Below, piece by piece: positions 8,588 through 15,804 of a stretch of 52,032 bases of DNA (position 1 is the first letter of the stretch; each line of letters opens with the position of its first letter). The notes beneath the pieces were generated by a model. The model made no database searches and had not been told where the DNA came from. It saw only the letters and a list, made by a program, of their open reading frames with translations. The position numbers and the translations under genes are program-made. This DNA is from Candidatus Fermentibacterota bacterium (lineage in GTDB: Bacteria; Fermentibacterota; Fermentibacteria; Fermentibacterales; JCC-6): assembly GCA_014728175.1 (NCBI GenBank), contig WJMA01000024.1, forward strand, positions 1-52,032, given 5' to 3'.

Positions 8588-8619
8588 TTGACAGGGAGAT
8601 GATCATTCGGTTCTATACT
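8588..8619 (+). promoter_or_regulatory. Possible promoter of the third beta-propeller gene
   Basis: A perfect TTGACA lies at 8588-8593. The -10 is ambiguous: TTCTAT at 17-bp spacing, or TATACT (8614-8619) at a long 20 bp. The 14-bp element before the other two paralogues is absent here. Confidence 0.4.
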
Positions 8620-8681
8620 ATTGTACACACATGGTTTCCTGAAGGAAATTAAATCAGGGGTTGTGGAAGGATAGATCTGCG

Positions 8682-10535
8682 GTGAAAGAGAGCAGTCAAC
8701 CAATCGTTGCATGGGCTGTTATGGCAGCCATGCTTGTCTTATTCACCCCGGTAGTGCTGGCGGAGGGCAACAGCGAGACCCAGACCGACTGGTCGGGAGG
8801 AGATGGGGTGCCGGGGCCTTTGAGCAGTTGGGGGGACGAATTCGATCACTGTTCCGACATCGTCTATTATTCGACCCCGGGCCAGATCATGCTCGGCCTG
8901 TCCGCAAAAAGCCCGGTTGCTCATCAAGTCGCGGACGGGCAATCGGGGATCAGAAGCGTTCGAGCCGCAGACCTCAGCGGAGACGGTGTCGACGATCTGG
9001 TCAGTTGCAGCTACGACGGTCGTATAGCCTGGTGGGAGAACGTTGGCGGGTCGGGTACCGACTGGTCAATGAACACCATTGACGACCTGTCCGGCGCGGT
9101 GTGTGTATCCACTCCAGACGTCGACGACGACGGCGACTTCGATGTGGTCGCGGTTTCCTACACCCAAGAATCCGTTCATCTGTGGAAGAACTTGGGCGGT
9201 TACTGGACCGAGTTCATTCTCGAAGAGGGCTTCAACGGAGCCAGTTCCATCAGCTACGGCGATATAGACAGCGACGGCGATATCGACCTGGTCGGATCGG
9301 CCCAGTACGACAACGACGTGGTGTGGTGGGAGAACCTCGATGGCAGTGGTAGTAACTGGAGTAAGAGAACGGTTGACTCGGACTTTTCCGGAGCCAGCTT
9401 CGCCGTAGCCTCGGACGTCAACGGCGACGGTAAGACGGACGTAATCGGAGTAAGCTACTGGGGCAACCAGGTATGCTGGTGGAGGAACATCGACGGCTCG
9501 GGCAACGATTGGTCGGAGAACGAGATAGACTCCGGATTCAGCGGAAGCAATTCCGTTTGTGCCCTGGATATCGACGGTGACGGTGACCAGGACGTTGCCG
9601 GCGCCTCCTACTACGGCGACCGCGTTGTTTGGTGGGAGAACAGGAACGGCCTGGGAACGGTCTGGTCCGAGCACAGCGTGTACAGCGGTTTCAACGGAGC
9701 CGATTTCGTGGACGGTGCCGATATGGACGGTGACGGCGACATCGACCTGATGGCTGCCGCTTCGAGTGACGACGAGGTATGCTGGATGGAGAACGTCGAC
9801 CATACTGGCACGGAATGGAACATCCATTCGGTAACCGATGACTGCAACGGGGCGACTTGGGTATGTGCCGCCGATTTCGACGACAACCACAACCTCGATT
9901 TGGCGGCGGCTGCCGCGAATGCAGACCAACTGGTCTGGTGGGAGGTCGTGGGTTATGCCACCGACGGCCAGCTTTACTCGTCGATACTGGACACCCAGAC
10001 CTACGCCAAGTACGAGACCCTGGAGTGGACGTCGGATCAGCCGTTGATGGTGGAGTGCTACTTCCGCGTCAGGTCCTCCAACGATCCCGGCAACATGGGC
10101 AGCTGGTCCGAAGACATTACACAATCGGGGGAACCGCTGGACATCGACGTTGCCAGATACTTCCAGTACCAGGTGCTACTGGAAAGCCCGGACAGAACGA
10201 TAACCCCGCTTTTGAGGGATGTGACGGTTCACTGGACCGATGTCGGAGTGGCGGAGCAGGGCTCTACGCCCGTCAACGGGTATAGCTCCCTGTTGGGAAC
10301 CGCACCTAATCCCAGCCGGGGCAGCTTCGCGGTTAGATTCTCCGTACCCTCCCCGTCCCACGTCACGCTGTTCGTGTACGACTGCTCGGGCAGGGTCGTG
10401 CATACCTCACGAGGCTTCTACCACCGGGGCATACATAGCGTATCGGTGGAAGGCCTTGATGTCGGTGTTTACCATTGCAGGATGGAAACCGATGACTTGC
10501 GCGCCTGCGCCCGTGCGGTGGTACTGGGGGAGTAG
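8682..10535 (+). CDS. Secreted seven-repeat FG-GAP/VCBS beta-propeller protein with C-terminal sorting-like domain (paralogue 3)
   Basis: A 617-aa paralogue of the proteins at 282 and 2223. GTG at 8682 is preferred because GGAAGGA lies 10 nt upstream and it leads straight into a signal peptide (MKESSQPIVAW...LAEG); TTG at 8661 is possible. TQTDWSGG opens the mature part, then seven DxDGDxD repeats with WWEN-like strands, a linker domain (RSSNDPGNMGSWSE) and a sorting-like C-terminus (PNPSRG, YDCSGR, GVYHCR). It is separated from the other two by 4.6 kb and has its own promoter region and a hairpin just after the stop. Confidence 0.85.
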   Translation: MKESSQPIVAWAVMAAMLVLFTPVVLAEGNSETQTDWSGGDGVPGPLSSWGDEFDHCSDIVYYSTPGQIMLGLSAKSPVAHQVADGQSGIRSVRAADLSGDGVDDLVSCSYDGRIAWWENVGGSGTDWSMNTIDDLSGAVCVSTPDVDDDGDFDVVAVSYTQESVHLWKNLGGYWTEFILEEGFNGASSISYGDIDSDGDIDLVGSAQYDNDVVWWENLDGSGSNWSKRTVDSDFSGASFAVASDVNGDGKTDVIGVSYWGNQVCWWRNIDGSGNDWSENEIDSGFSGSNSVCALDIDGDGDQDVAGASYYGDRVVWWENRNGLGTVWSEHSVYSGFNGADFVDGADMDGDGDIDLMAAASSDDEVCWMENVDHTGTEWNIHSVTDDCNGATWVCAADFDDNHNLDLAAAAANADQLVWWEVVGYATDGQLYSSILDTQTYAKYETLEWTSDQPLMVECYFRVRSSNDPGNMGSWSEDITQSGEPLDIDVARYFQYQVLLESPDRTITPLLRDVTVHWTDVGVAEQGSTPVNGYSSLLGTAPNPSRGSFAVRFSVPSPSHVTLFVYDCSGRVVHTSRGFYHRGIHSVSVEGLDVGVYHCRMETDDLRACARAVVLGE

Positions 10536-10554
10536 CCCGGAAACAGGATCTTCT

Positions 10555-10587
10555 GAGGGCCGCATCCGTCACTTGGGTGCGGCCCTC
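10555..10587. terminator. Strong hairpin after the third beta-propeller gene
   Basis: The 13-bp arms GAGGGCCGCATCC and GGGTGCGGCCCTC (one G-T pair) enclose a 7-nt loop. No T-run follows, so termination may be factor-aided, or the hairpin may protect the mRNA end. Confidence 0.6.
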
Positions 10588-10731
10588 GCCGTTAGGGTGG
10601 TAGTTGCGCTCAGCCTGCCAGGTTGGCATTGTCGTGAGATTCGCGGCCTGTTCTTGCAAACCGTAGTATATTGCTGTTCCGTCAAAAGCACGGCTCTAAA
10701 TCCCGGAAGACTTCTTGGAGAGGGAAAAAGC

Positions 10732-11403
10732 TTGGACTACAAGGGAATAGTTTTGGATATGGATGGGACTCTGCTGAATACCCTCGAGGATATCAGGGAC
10801 AGCGTGAATAGCGTGATCTCCGCCCATGGTTATCCGAAGAAAGACCTGGAGGCTTACAGGATGGGAGTGGGACGCGGACTGGAGCATTTGTTGGTCGAGG
10901 TCCTTCCAAAACAAGCCGCAGAAAACGACGCCCTGGTGGAGCGGATCACACTGGAGGCCCGGGAGGTCTACAGGAAGAACAGTGATGTGAAGACCAGGCT
11001 CTACGAGGGAATCGAGGAGATGCTCGACCGGCTGGCGACCATGGGTGTCGAGATGGGCATTCTGACGAACAAGCCGCAGGACTCGGCCCAGAGATGCGTG
11101 GACAATTACCTCGATAGGTGGAATTTCCACGCCGTGGTGGGGGCTTCGGACGACCTTCCCCTCAAACCCGCCCCGGACGGTGCGCTGAGAATCGCAGGCG
11201 CCATGGATCTTGATCCCTCCGAGATGGTCTTTTTGGGAGACTCGGAGGTGGACATGGCGACAGCACGCAACGCCGGAATGTATCCGGCCGGTGCTAAATG
11301 GGGATTCCGGGATGCCGAAACCCTTCAAGCCTCTGGCGCGAGAGCGATATTAACCAATCCGCAGGAGGTTTGCGGCATCTTCTCAGAGAACCACATAGAC
11401 TGA
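10732..11403 (+). CDS. gph: HAD-family phosphatase, phosphoglycolate phosphatase-like
   Basis: A 223-aa cytoplasmic hydrolase of normal length for Gph. TTG at 10732 is chosen because GGAGAGGG lies 7 nt upstream and the protein then begins six residues before the first HAD motif; the frame is open much further upstream but only into non-coding sequence. The HAD motifs appear in order: DMDGTLLNT (nucleophile and acid Asp), LTNKP (motif II), KPAPDG (motif III Lys) and GDSEVDMATARNAG (motif IV). The helical cap between motifs I and II is of the Gph type. The substrate may be 2-phosphoglycolate, but the family is broad (pyrophosphatases, beta-phosphoglucomutases), so the symbol is tentative. The YjbQ gene follows after 24 nt. 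Confidence 0.88.
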   Translation: MDYKGIVLDMDGTLLNTLEDIRDSVNSVISAHGYPKKDLEAYRMGVGRGLEHLLVEVLPKQAAENDALVERITLEAREVYRKNSDVKTRLYEGIEEMLDRLATMGVEMGILTNKPQDSAQRCVDNYLDRWNFHAVVGASDDLPLKPAPDGALRIAGAMDLDPSEMVFLGDSEVDMATARNAGMYPAGAKWGFRDAETLQASGARAILTNPQEVCGIFSENHID

Positions 11404-11427
11404 GAGGTTGATCGACGAGGAGAGCAT

Positions 11428-11844
11428 ATGGTTCACGGACGTACCCTGACCTTCCAGACCAAGGGCTTCTCCGACGTGATCGATGTAACAGACGAGGTGA
11501 ATCGGGTGGTGGCCGAGTCCGGAGTGAGCGAAGGGATCGCATGCGCCTCGGTAATCGGCTCCACGGCCTCGGTAACCACGATCGAGTACGAGCCGGCTCT
11601 GGTGGAGGACATGCAGGATCAACTGGAGGAGATGGTATCCCAGGATCTGGAATCAAGACACTCACGTACCTGGGGTGACGATAACGGTTTCTCGCACCTG
11701 CGGGCCTCGATTCTAGGACCCGGCGTGGTTCTACCAGTGACGGAGGGTAAGCTGTTATTGGGTACCTGGCAGCAGATTGTGATCGTGGATCACGACAACA
11801 GGTCCAGGGAAAGAAGACTCAGGGTACAGGTGGTAGGGGAGTAG
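11428..11844 (+). CDS. YjbQ family protein (UPF0047)
   Basis: A 138-aa protein of exactly the family's usual size. The family signature in the C-terminal half is clear: SRTW, GFSHLRASILGP, LPVTEGKLLLGTWQ and a closing REVRVQV-like strand. Family members form trimers with a metal-binding histidine cluster, and E. coli YjbQ can replace thiamine-phosphate synthase weakly; the true cellular role is unsettled. GAGGAG lies just before the ATG. It sits between the HAD phosphatase and a DUF4097-like gene with short gaps, suggesting one transcript. Confidence 0.93.
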   Translation: MVHGRTLTFQTKGFSDVIDVTDEVNRVVAESGVSEGIACASVIGSTASVTTIEYEPALVEDMQDQLEEMVSQDLESRHSRTWGDDNGFSHLRASILGPGVVLPVTEGKLLLGTWQQIVIVDHDNRSRERRLRVQVVGE

Positions 11845-11847
11845 GCT

Positions 11848-12627
11848 ATGCCTAACGAGCTATGGACGCGGGGCCGCTCTGTGGACTGCTCAAGCAGCCG
11901 TCAGTTCAGTTTCGATTTCGGCTTGGAGGGCGATGAGGACCTCCTGCTGAGGAGCTTGAACGGTTCTGTGGATCTGCGTAGGAGTACGTCGGGCAGGCTG
12001 GAGGTGACGGTTACCCTGCTGGATCATCTGGCCAGCTCTGGAATCGAAAAGGTGATTACCGTTCTGGAGGAGAGGGAGCCCTTCGTGGTGGTGAGGTCCT
12101 ACTACCAGAACAGCCGGGTGGAGGCCTCGGTCGACTACGACATCGCCGTACCCGAGAGCAGCTCGCTCTCCTTCGCCGTGGAAGTGGTTAACGGTTCTCT
12201 TTCGGCGGAGGAACAGGGCATATCCCTCTCGATGAGAACCTGTAACGGCAGCATCAGCGGGTCCGGGCTCACGGGTCCTTTAAGAATGGAAACCCGCAAC
12301 GGATCGATACGCGTAAAGGGGAAGCCTGCCCTGGGATCAATAAGAACGCTCAACGGAGACGTAGAGGCGGAGGTGGGAAGCATCGAAGCCGACGGGGCCA
12401 GGGTGAGCACCAGAGGTGGCGAGGTCAGGCTGTTACTGGCCGATTCGGTACAGGCCGACCTCGTTGCCAGAGCCTACTCCGGAGAGGTCGTGTTGGACGA
12501 CCTGCACTTGGAGAATCTCCACTTCGGAGATTCGGGGCTCGCCGGACGGTTGGGAGGCGGCGGTGCCAGACTGTACGTGGAGAACGTATCGGGCAAAATC
12601 GTGCTGTCATCCCGCATCTCCACCTGA
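11848..12627 (+). CDS. DUF4097-like beta-repeat protein
   Basis: A 259-aa protein of short repeating beta-strands: SLNGSVDLR, VVNGSLSAEE, TCNGSISGSG, TRNGSIRVKG, TLNGDVEAEV. The recurring N-G-S/D turn every 18-24 residues is the hallmark of DUF4097 and related adhesin-like domains, which fold as a right-handed beta-helix or stacked beta-sheet. There is no signal peptide or membrane segment at the chosen ATG, which has GGGGAG 6 nt upstream, so the protein looks cytoplasmic. DUF4097 domains are often found beside anti-sigma and membrane stress proteins, but none is adjacent here. Function unknown. Confidence 0.85.
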   Translation: MPNELWTRGRSVDCSSSRQFSFDFGLEGDEDLLLRSLNGSVDLRRSTSGRLEVTVTLLDHLASSGIEKVITVLEEREPFVVVRSYYQNSRVEASVDYDIAVPESSSLSFAVEVVNGSLSAEEQGISLSMRTCNGSISGSGLTGPLRMETRNGSIRVKGKPALGSIRTLNGDVEAEVGSIEADGARVSTRGGEVRLLLADSVQADLVARAYSGEVVLDDLHLENLHFGDSGLAGRLGGGGARLYVENVSGKIVLSSRIST

Positions 12628-12648
12628 TCGCAGAGCCTGCCGGGTGCT

Positions 12649-13182
12649 ATGACCGGGAGTATGCTGGGTTGGCTTGCCGAGACCGGCATCGAGCTTCCGG
12701 CTGGAACTACCGAGCAGAATTGCCTCAGGGCGTCAAAGCCTCCCGATAAGAGTGTTTATAGTGACCTTACCCGTGTAGAGTTGATCGTAGTGCACCATTC
12801 CGCAACCGTTTCGGGAAACGTTGCTCTGTTCCGGGTGTTGCATAGAGTTGTATTTGGTTGGGACGACGTGGGATATCACTTCGTCATAGGAAACGGAACC
12901 TACTCCAGGGACGGTGAGTTGGAGGAGGGAAGGCCTTTGGAAGCGGTGGGAGCGCACGCCAGGGGGCACAACGACAGGAGTGTGGGCGTATGCCTGGTCG
13001 GCGACTTCAACTCCTCCCGGCCTTCAACACTACAGCTGGAGACCGGAAAGGGACTCCTTGGCGATCTGATGCGAAGGTTCTCTCTGGGAAAAGGTAGAGT
13101 AATACCCCATAAGGAAGTAGAAGGATGCAAGACCGAATGTCCGGGGAAAAACCTCAGCGTGAAAATGCTTTTGGAGGGCTGA
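12649..13182 (+). CDS. N-acetylmuramoyl-L-alanine amidase (amidase_2/PGRP fold)
   Basis: A 177-aa zinc amidase expected to cut the bond between MurNAc and L-Ala in peptidoglycan. Visible landmarks are VHHSAT (first zinc His), GYHFVIG, GAHARGHNDRSVGVCLVGDF (family core), PHKEV (second zinc His) and ECPGK (zinc Cys). The first 40 residues are not part of the fold and carry no obvious signal peptide, so how it reaches the cell wall is unclear; it might act on recycled anhydro-muropeptides in the cytoplasm as AmpD does. It lies 21 nt downstream of the DUF4097-like gene and 75 nt before secG. Confidence 0.9.
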   Translation: MTGSMLGWLAETGIELPAGTTEQNCLRASKPPDKSVYSDLTRVELIVVHHSATVSGNVALFRVLHRVVFGWDDVGYHFVIGNGTYSRDGELEEGRPLEAVGAHARGHNDRSVGVCLVGDFNSSRPSTLQLETGKGLLGDLMRRFSLGKGRVIPHKEVEGCKTECPGKNLSVKMLLEG

Positions 13183-13199
13183 TTTGGGGCTGGAAGGGG

Positions 13200-13228
13200 T
13201 TGTCAGTATTGCGGGGGCTGTGTATATA
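13200..13228 (+). promoter_or_regulatory. Sigma-70-type promoter of secG-tRNA-Leu
   Basis: TTGTCA (13200-13205) and TATATA (13223-13228) are separated by exactly 17 bp, 28 nt before the secG start. This predicts that secG and the following tRNA are transcribed together, ending at the terminator at 13581. Confidence 0.6.
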
Positions 13229-13256
13229 CCGCCGTTGTTGAGAGGAAGCAGGTAAC

Positions 13257-13481
13257 ATGATAGCAGTCCTTACTTTCCTGCATATTTTGGTATCGGTGCT
13301 GCTGGTGGCCGTGGTGCTTATGCAGAAGTCCAAGGGAGACGGCCTTTCGGGAGCCTTTGGCGGCGGAGGAGCGCTAACCGCCTCCTTCGGCTCCAGGGGA
13401 GCCGCAACGCTTCTCTCCAAGGCGACCTCGGTTCTGGCGGTACTGTTCATGATACTGTCCTTCCTTCTGGCTATTCTCTGA
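13257..13481 (+). CDS. secG: Preprotein translocase subunit SecG
   Basis: A 74-aa membrane protein, a typical SecG size. Two membrane segments (about 2-20 and 53-73) flank a Gly-rich loop (GAFGGGGALTASFGSRGAAT), and VVLMQKSKGDGL is the family signature. SecG joins SecYE and assists SecA-driven export in the inner membrane. AGGAAG lies before the ATG. The tRNA-Leu gene starts 4 nt after the stop, the same secG-tRNA-Leu neighbourhood as secG-leuU in E. coli. Confidence 0.97.
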   Translation: MIAVLTFLHILVSVLLVAVVLMQKSKGDGLSGAFGGGGALTASFGSRGAATLLSKATSVLAVLFMILSFLLAIL

Positions 13482-13485
13482 GCCA

Positions 13486-13573
13486 GCCGGGGTGGTGGAA
13501 TTGGCAGACACGCTAGGTTAAGGACCTAGTGGGCACTTAGCCTGTGCGGGTTCAAATCCCGCCCCCGGTACCA
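13486..13573 (+). tRNA. tRNA-Leu with anticodon AAG
   Basis: An 88-nt class II tRNA with encoded CCA. The acceptor stem is GCCGGGG/CCCCGGT (G1-U72 as in E. coli leuU), the T-arm GCGGG-TTCAAAT-CCCGC, and there is a long variable arm. The anticodon stem CTAGG/CCTAG encloses the loop TTAAGGA, so positions 34-36 are AAG. Aligned base by base with E. coli tRNA-Leu(GAG), the same loop positions read TTGAGGT, so A34 is not an alignment slip. A34 would need TadA-type deamination to inosine and would then read CUU, CUC and CUA. A34 tRNA-Leu is uncommon in bacteria, where tRNA-Arg(ACG) is the usual A34 tRNA. Confidence 0.95.
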
Positions 13574-13580
13574 AAAAGAC

Positions 13581-13613
13581 GAGCCGCAGGCCCGCCTCCT
13601 GCGGCTCTTTCTT
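13581..13613 (+). terminator. Rho-independent terminator of secG-tRNA-Leu
   Basis: A perfect 10-bp stem, GAGCCGCAGG/CCTGCGGCTC, has a 7-nt loop and is followed by TTTCTT. It begins 7 nt after the tRNA CCA end. Confidence 0.9.
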
Positions 13614-13627
13614 GGGAACGTTCCCAA
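13612..13627. promoter_or_regulatory. Perfect 16-bp palindrome resembling a LacI-family operator
   Basis: TTGGGAACGTTCCCAA is fully self-complementary with a central CG, the layout of LacI/GalR operators. It lies between two converging transcripts (tRNA terminator and the 3' end of the minus-strand sigma operon) with no promoter in sight. The AT-rich remainder up to 13744 has an 8-bp direct repeat TGTATAGT (13685-13692 and 13704-13711) and no gene. Confidence 0.4.
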
Positions 13628-13744
13628 ACCTTCTGAACTTTTAGCTATGCTCTACTGGACAATGGGATATGTATGTATCTACTGTGTATAGTAAATCACT
13701 TGATGTATAGTTATTTAGAGAATTTTTTATAAACGTCCCGAGGG

Positions 13745-14611
13745 TTACTCAGGGGGAGGGGGGATACTGACGTTACGCGTACGCCCCAGTCTCCATACTA
13801 CGGCGGTGAGGGTATCGCTTTCGGTCAGAACCAGACCCATGAGGGTGAGTGGATGGTATATCTGAATTCCGTCCACCGAATAGACCAGATCACCGGGTCT
13901 TAATCCGGCCTTCCAGGCCCGGCTGTCGTTCTCCACGGCCAGTATGTGTACCCCAGCCGGCGGGGATCCGGCGTTATTTTGGGTATGAGCGATGGCCATG
14001 ACCCCGAAGGGCAGGCCATCGGAGTCCTGACCGAACAGTGCCAACTCGGCCCACAGGCACCATATCTGGCTGGGCAACAGGACCAGCCTTTCCACCGAGG
14101 TCTGTAGATGTTCTCTGCGAACGGTGGTAAGGCCGGTTATCAAACCCAGAAAGCCCTTCTCGCTATCGAAGGCGGCCGCACCCATCAACCCTTCCCGGTT
14201 GTCCGTGGCCAGGAGGAACGTTCCGTCCTCGTGCCTGCTCACCACCCGGGCGTCCACCCTTTGGATGCCGGTTACGGCGGGGCCTACCAGGGCCAGAGAC
14301 TGGCCTATTTCCGGAAGGTCCTCCGAGGGTAGCTGGTAGGTCTCGAAGAGCTCGTCGGGAAACCTGATCACGGCTATTCTCAGATCGGGGCAAATAATTA
14401 TGGAATCGGGAGCTACCGCCTCCCCAGAGTCCAGCACGTAGACGTAGGGCGAGGAGCCCAGAGGATAGGCGGTGACCGCATGCCTGGGCGATATGGCCAC
14501 TCCCGTGGAGAGCTCCACCACCCCGGGAGCGACCTGGCACCTCAGAGTGATCACGGCATCTTCGGGTTCCACCGCTGCTGCAAGAAGGAGGGCGGATAGC
14601 ATGTAAACCAT
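13745..14611 (-). CDS. Trypsin-like fold plus PDZ domain protein, catalytic triad lost (pseudoprotease)
   Basis: A 288-aa protein built like a DegS/HtrA protease: short hydrophobic N-terminus (possible weak signal peptide or anchor), trypsin-like domain (about 16-180) and one PDZ domain (about 200-285; HILAVENDSRAWKAGLRPGDLV in outline). The catalytic positions are replaced: the His of VTAAH aligns with Pro50 (VTAYP), the Asp of DIAL with Arg78 (RIAVI), and the Ser of GNSGG with Met143 (GLMGA). It should not cut peptides. It is the last gene of the ECF sigma/anti-sigma operon, where a site-1 protease such as DegS would make sense, so a binding or sensing role in that pathway is inferred. Confidence 0.8.
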   Translation of the reverse strand: MVYMLSALLLAAAVEPEDAVITLRCQVAPGVVELSTGVAISPRHAVTAYPLGSSPYVYVLDSGEAVAPDSIIICPDLRIAVIRFPDELFETYQLPSEDLPEIGQSLALVGPAVTGIQRVDARVVSRHEDGTFLLATDNREGLMGAAAFDSEKGFLGLITGLTTVRREHLQTSVERLVLLPSQIWCLWAELALFGQDSDGLPFGVMAIAHTQNNAGSPPAGVHILAVENDSRAWKAGLRPGDLVYSVDGIQIYHPLTLMGLVLTESDTLTAVVWRLGRTRNVSIPPPPE

Positions 14612-14618
14612 GTAAGCG

Positions 14619-15092
14619 TTAGAACGTCAGAGGACTGGCATTCCTTCGGTAGCCGGAGAAAGGCGCTACCGCGACCTCCTGCTTGGCTATGACACCCTTC
14701 CGGATTTCCTTGCTCGGGCCGACGACGGCCTCGGAGGCGTACTCGTCGGAACGTTGTGAGCCCGGATGGATGGTGTTGAGGCCGAATACCAGAAGAAGGG
14801 CGGCTGCGATGGGCGCGCCGTAAGCTATCCTGCGAAACAGAGCAGCCTTTCGAGAAAGCGATGGGGAGGAGTCGGCGGCGGCCAAACGTTGCCTTACCCT
14901 GGCCTCGAGATCGGGGGGAGGGGTGGGAGAGGACAACGTTCTGGTAATCCTGGAGATGTCCATCGTCATCTGGAAGCTGCTTCTGCATCTGGAGCAGCCC
15001 ATCATGTGAAACTCCAGCAACTGCAACTGCTCATCGGTGGCCAGGCCGTCGACGGCCAGGTCTATCAGCTTGGAGGCTTCCCTGCAGTTCAC
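14619..15092 (-). CDS. Zinc-finger anti-sigma factor with one membrane segment
   Basis: A 157-aa protein. The N-terminal ZAS domain has the H-x3-C-x2-C motif (H29, C33, C36) plus C3, the set that binds zinc in RsrA/ChrR-type anti-sigma factors. A single membrane segment lies at about 90-107 (YGAPIAAALLLVFGLN), followed by a 50-residue outer tail. It should hold the ECF sigma factor encoded just upstream, which it overlaps by 4 nt (GTGA), and be released by membrane proteolysis or another envelope signal. Confidence 0.92.
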   Translation of the reverse strand: MNCREASKLIDLAVDGLATDEQLQLLEFHMMGCSRCRSSFQMTMDISRITRTLSSPTPPPDLEARVRQRLAAADSSPSLSRKAALFRRIAYGAPIAAALLLVFGLNTIHPGSQRSDEYASEAVVGPSKEIRKGVIAKQEVAVAPFSGYRRNASPLTF

Positions 15093-15682
15093 TTCCAGTT
15101 CTCCCAGGTGTCTTTGAGAAGTCGTCGCAGGCGGGTGCGGGCCCTGTTTATCCTGGATTTCACCGTACCTATCCTGATGTCCATCACCTCGGCGATCTGC
15201 TCGTAGGTCATTCCCTGCTTTTCCCTGAGGAGGAACGGTTCCCTGTAGTGGGGAGGAAGGGCCCCGATGGCCTCTTCCAGGGAGGCTCGGAGCTCGACAC
15301 GCCCGGATTCGTAGTGGGGAGCCGTCTTGCCGGGACTGGTGAGGTTTACGTAGTCGAGGGGAACGGTTATCCAGCGGGATCTACGCCGCCATCTCTTCTT
15401 GGCCAGGTTGCTGGCTATGGTGAATATCCAGGTTACCAGAGGGCGTTCGGGGTCGTAGTTCTCACGGTACCTGTGTAGCCTGCAGAAGGTCTCCTGCAAT
15501 AGCTCCTCGGCTTCGTCCTCGTTGCCCAACATGCGAATAAGAAGACCGTATATGGGGCCCTGGAACCTTCTTATAACTTCCGAGAACGCATCCTCGTCTC
15601 CCCCGCAGAGATCCACCATAAGCTGTGAATCCGAGCGGGTATCCTTCTGGCGCTTGCCGGATTTCACCAATTGGTATGCCAA
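15089..15682 (-). CDS. ECF-type RNA polymerase sigma factor
   Basis: A 197-aa sigma factor with region 2 (about 35-100; GNEDEAEELLQETFCRLHRY, TWIFTIASNLAKKRWRR) and region 4 (about 135-190; LPPHYREPFLLREKQGMTYEQIAE, GTVKSRINRARTRLR), and no sigma-1 or sigma-3 regions. The start is TTG at 15682 with GGAGG 8 nt upstream. It is the first gene of a three-gene minus-strand operon with a membrane anti-sigma factor and a pseudoprotease. A GGAAC-type ECF promoter upstream suggests that it controls its own operon. Confidence 0.95.
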   Translation of the reverse strand: MAYQLVKSGKRQKDTRSDSQLMVDLCGGDEDAFSEVIRRFQGPIYGLLIRMLGNEDEAEELLQETFCRLHRYRENYDPERPLVTWIFTIASNLAKKRWRRRSRWITVPLDYVNLTSPGKTAPHYESGRVELRASLEEAIGALPPHYREPFLLREKQGMTYEQIAEVMDIRIGTVKSRINRARTRLRRLLKDTWENWK

Positions 15683-15721
15683 GCCAAAAACCTCCAGATC
15701 AAGCTATGATTCTAACAGGAA

Positions 15722-15748
15722 TATACCTGGGGGCAAGTATATTGTTCC
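15722..15748 (-). promoter_or_regulatory. ECF-type promoter upstream of the sigma-factor operon
   Basis: On the minus strand GGAAC (15744-15748) is followed after 16 bp by GGTATA (15722-15727). GGAAC is the classical -35 core of ECF sigma promoters. The predicted start is about 35 nt before the sigma-factor TTG. The same stretch carries the inverted repeat AATATAC/GTATATT with a 10-bp spacer. A sigma-70 reading (TTGCCC, 16 bp, TAGAAT) is also possible. Confidence 0.4.
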
Positions 15749-15804
15749 ACCCGGGCCAGCTTTCTTCCTTGACCCATGGCTTTCCATGGTAGAGTTTAGC
15801 GCTT

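Noticed and set aside
9066-10124. 352-aa minus-strand frame
   Set aside because: It is opposite the repeated part of the third propeller gene; its apparent repeats mirror the plus-strand repeats.
10240-10731. Long upstream extension of the HAD phosphatase
   Set aside because: It overlaps the propeller gene and the hairpin at 10555-10587 in another frame; the HAD fold starts at 10732.
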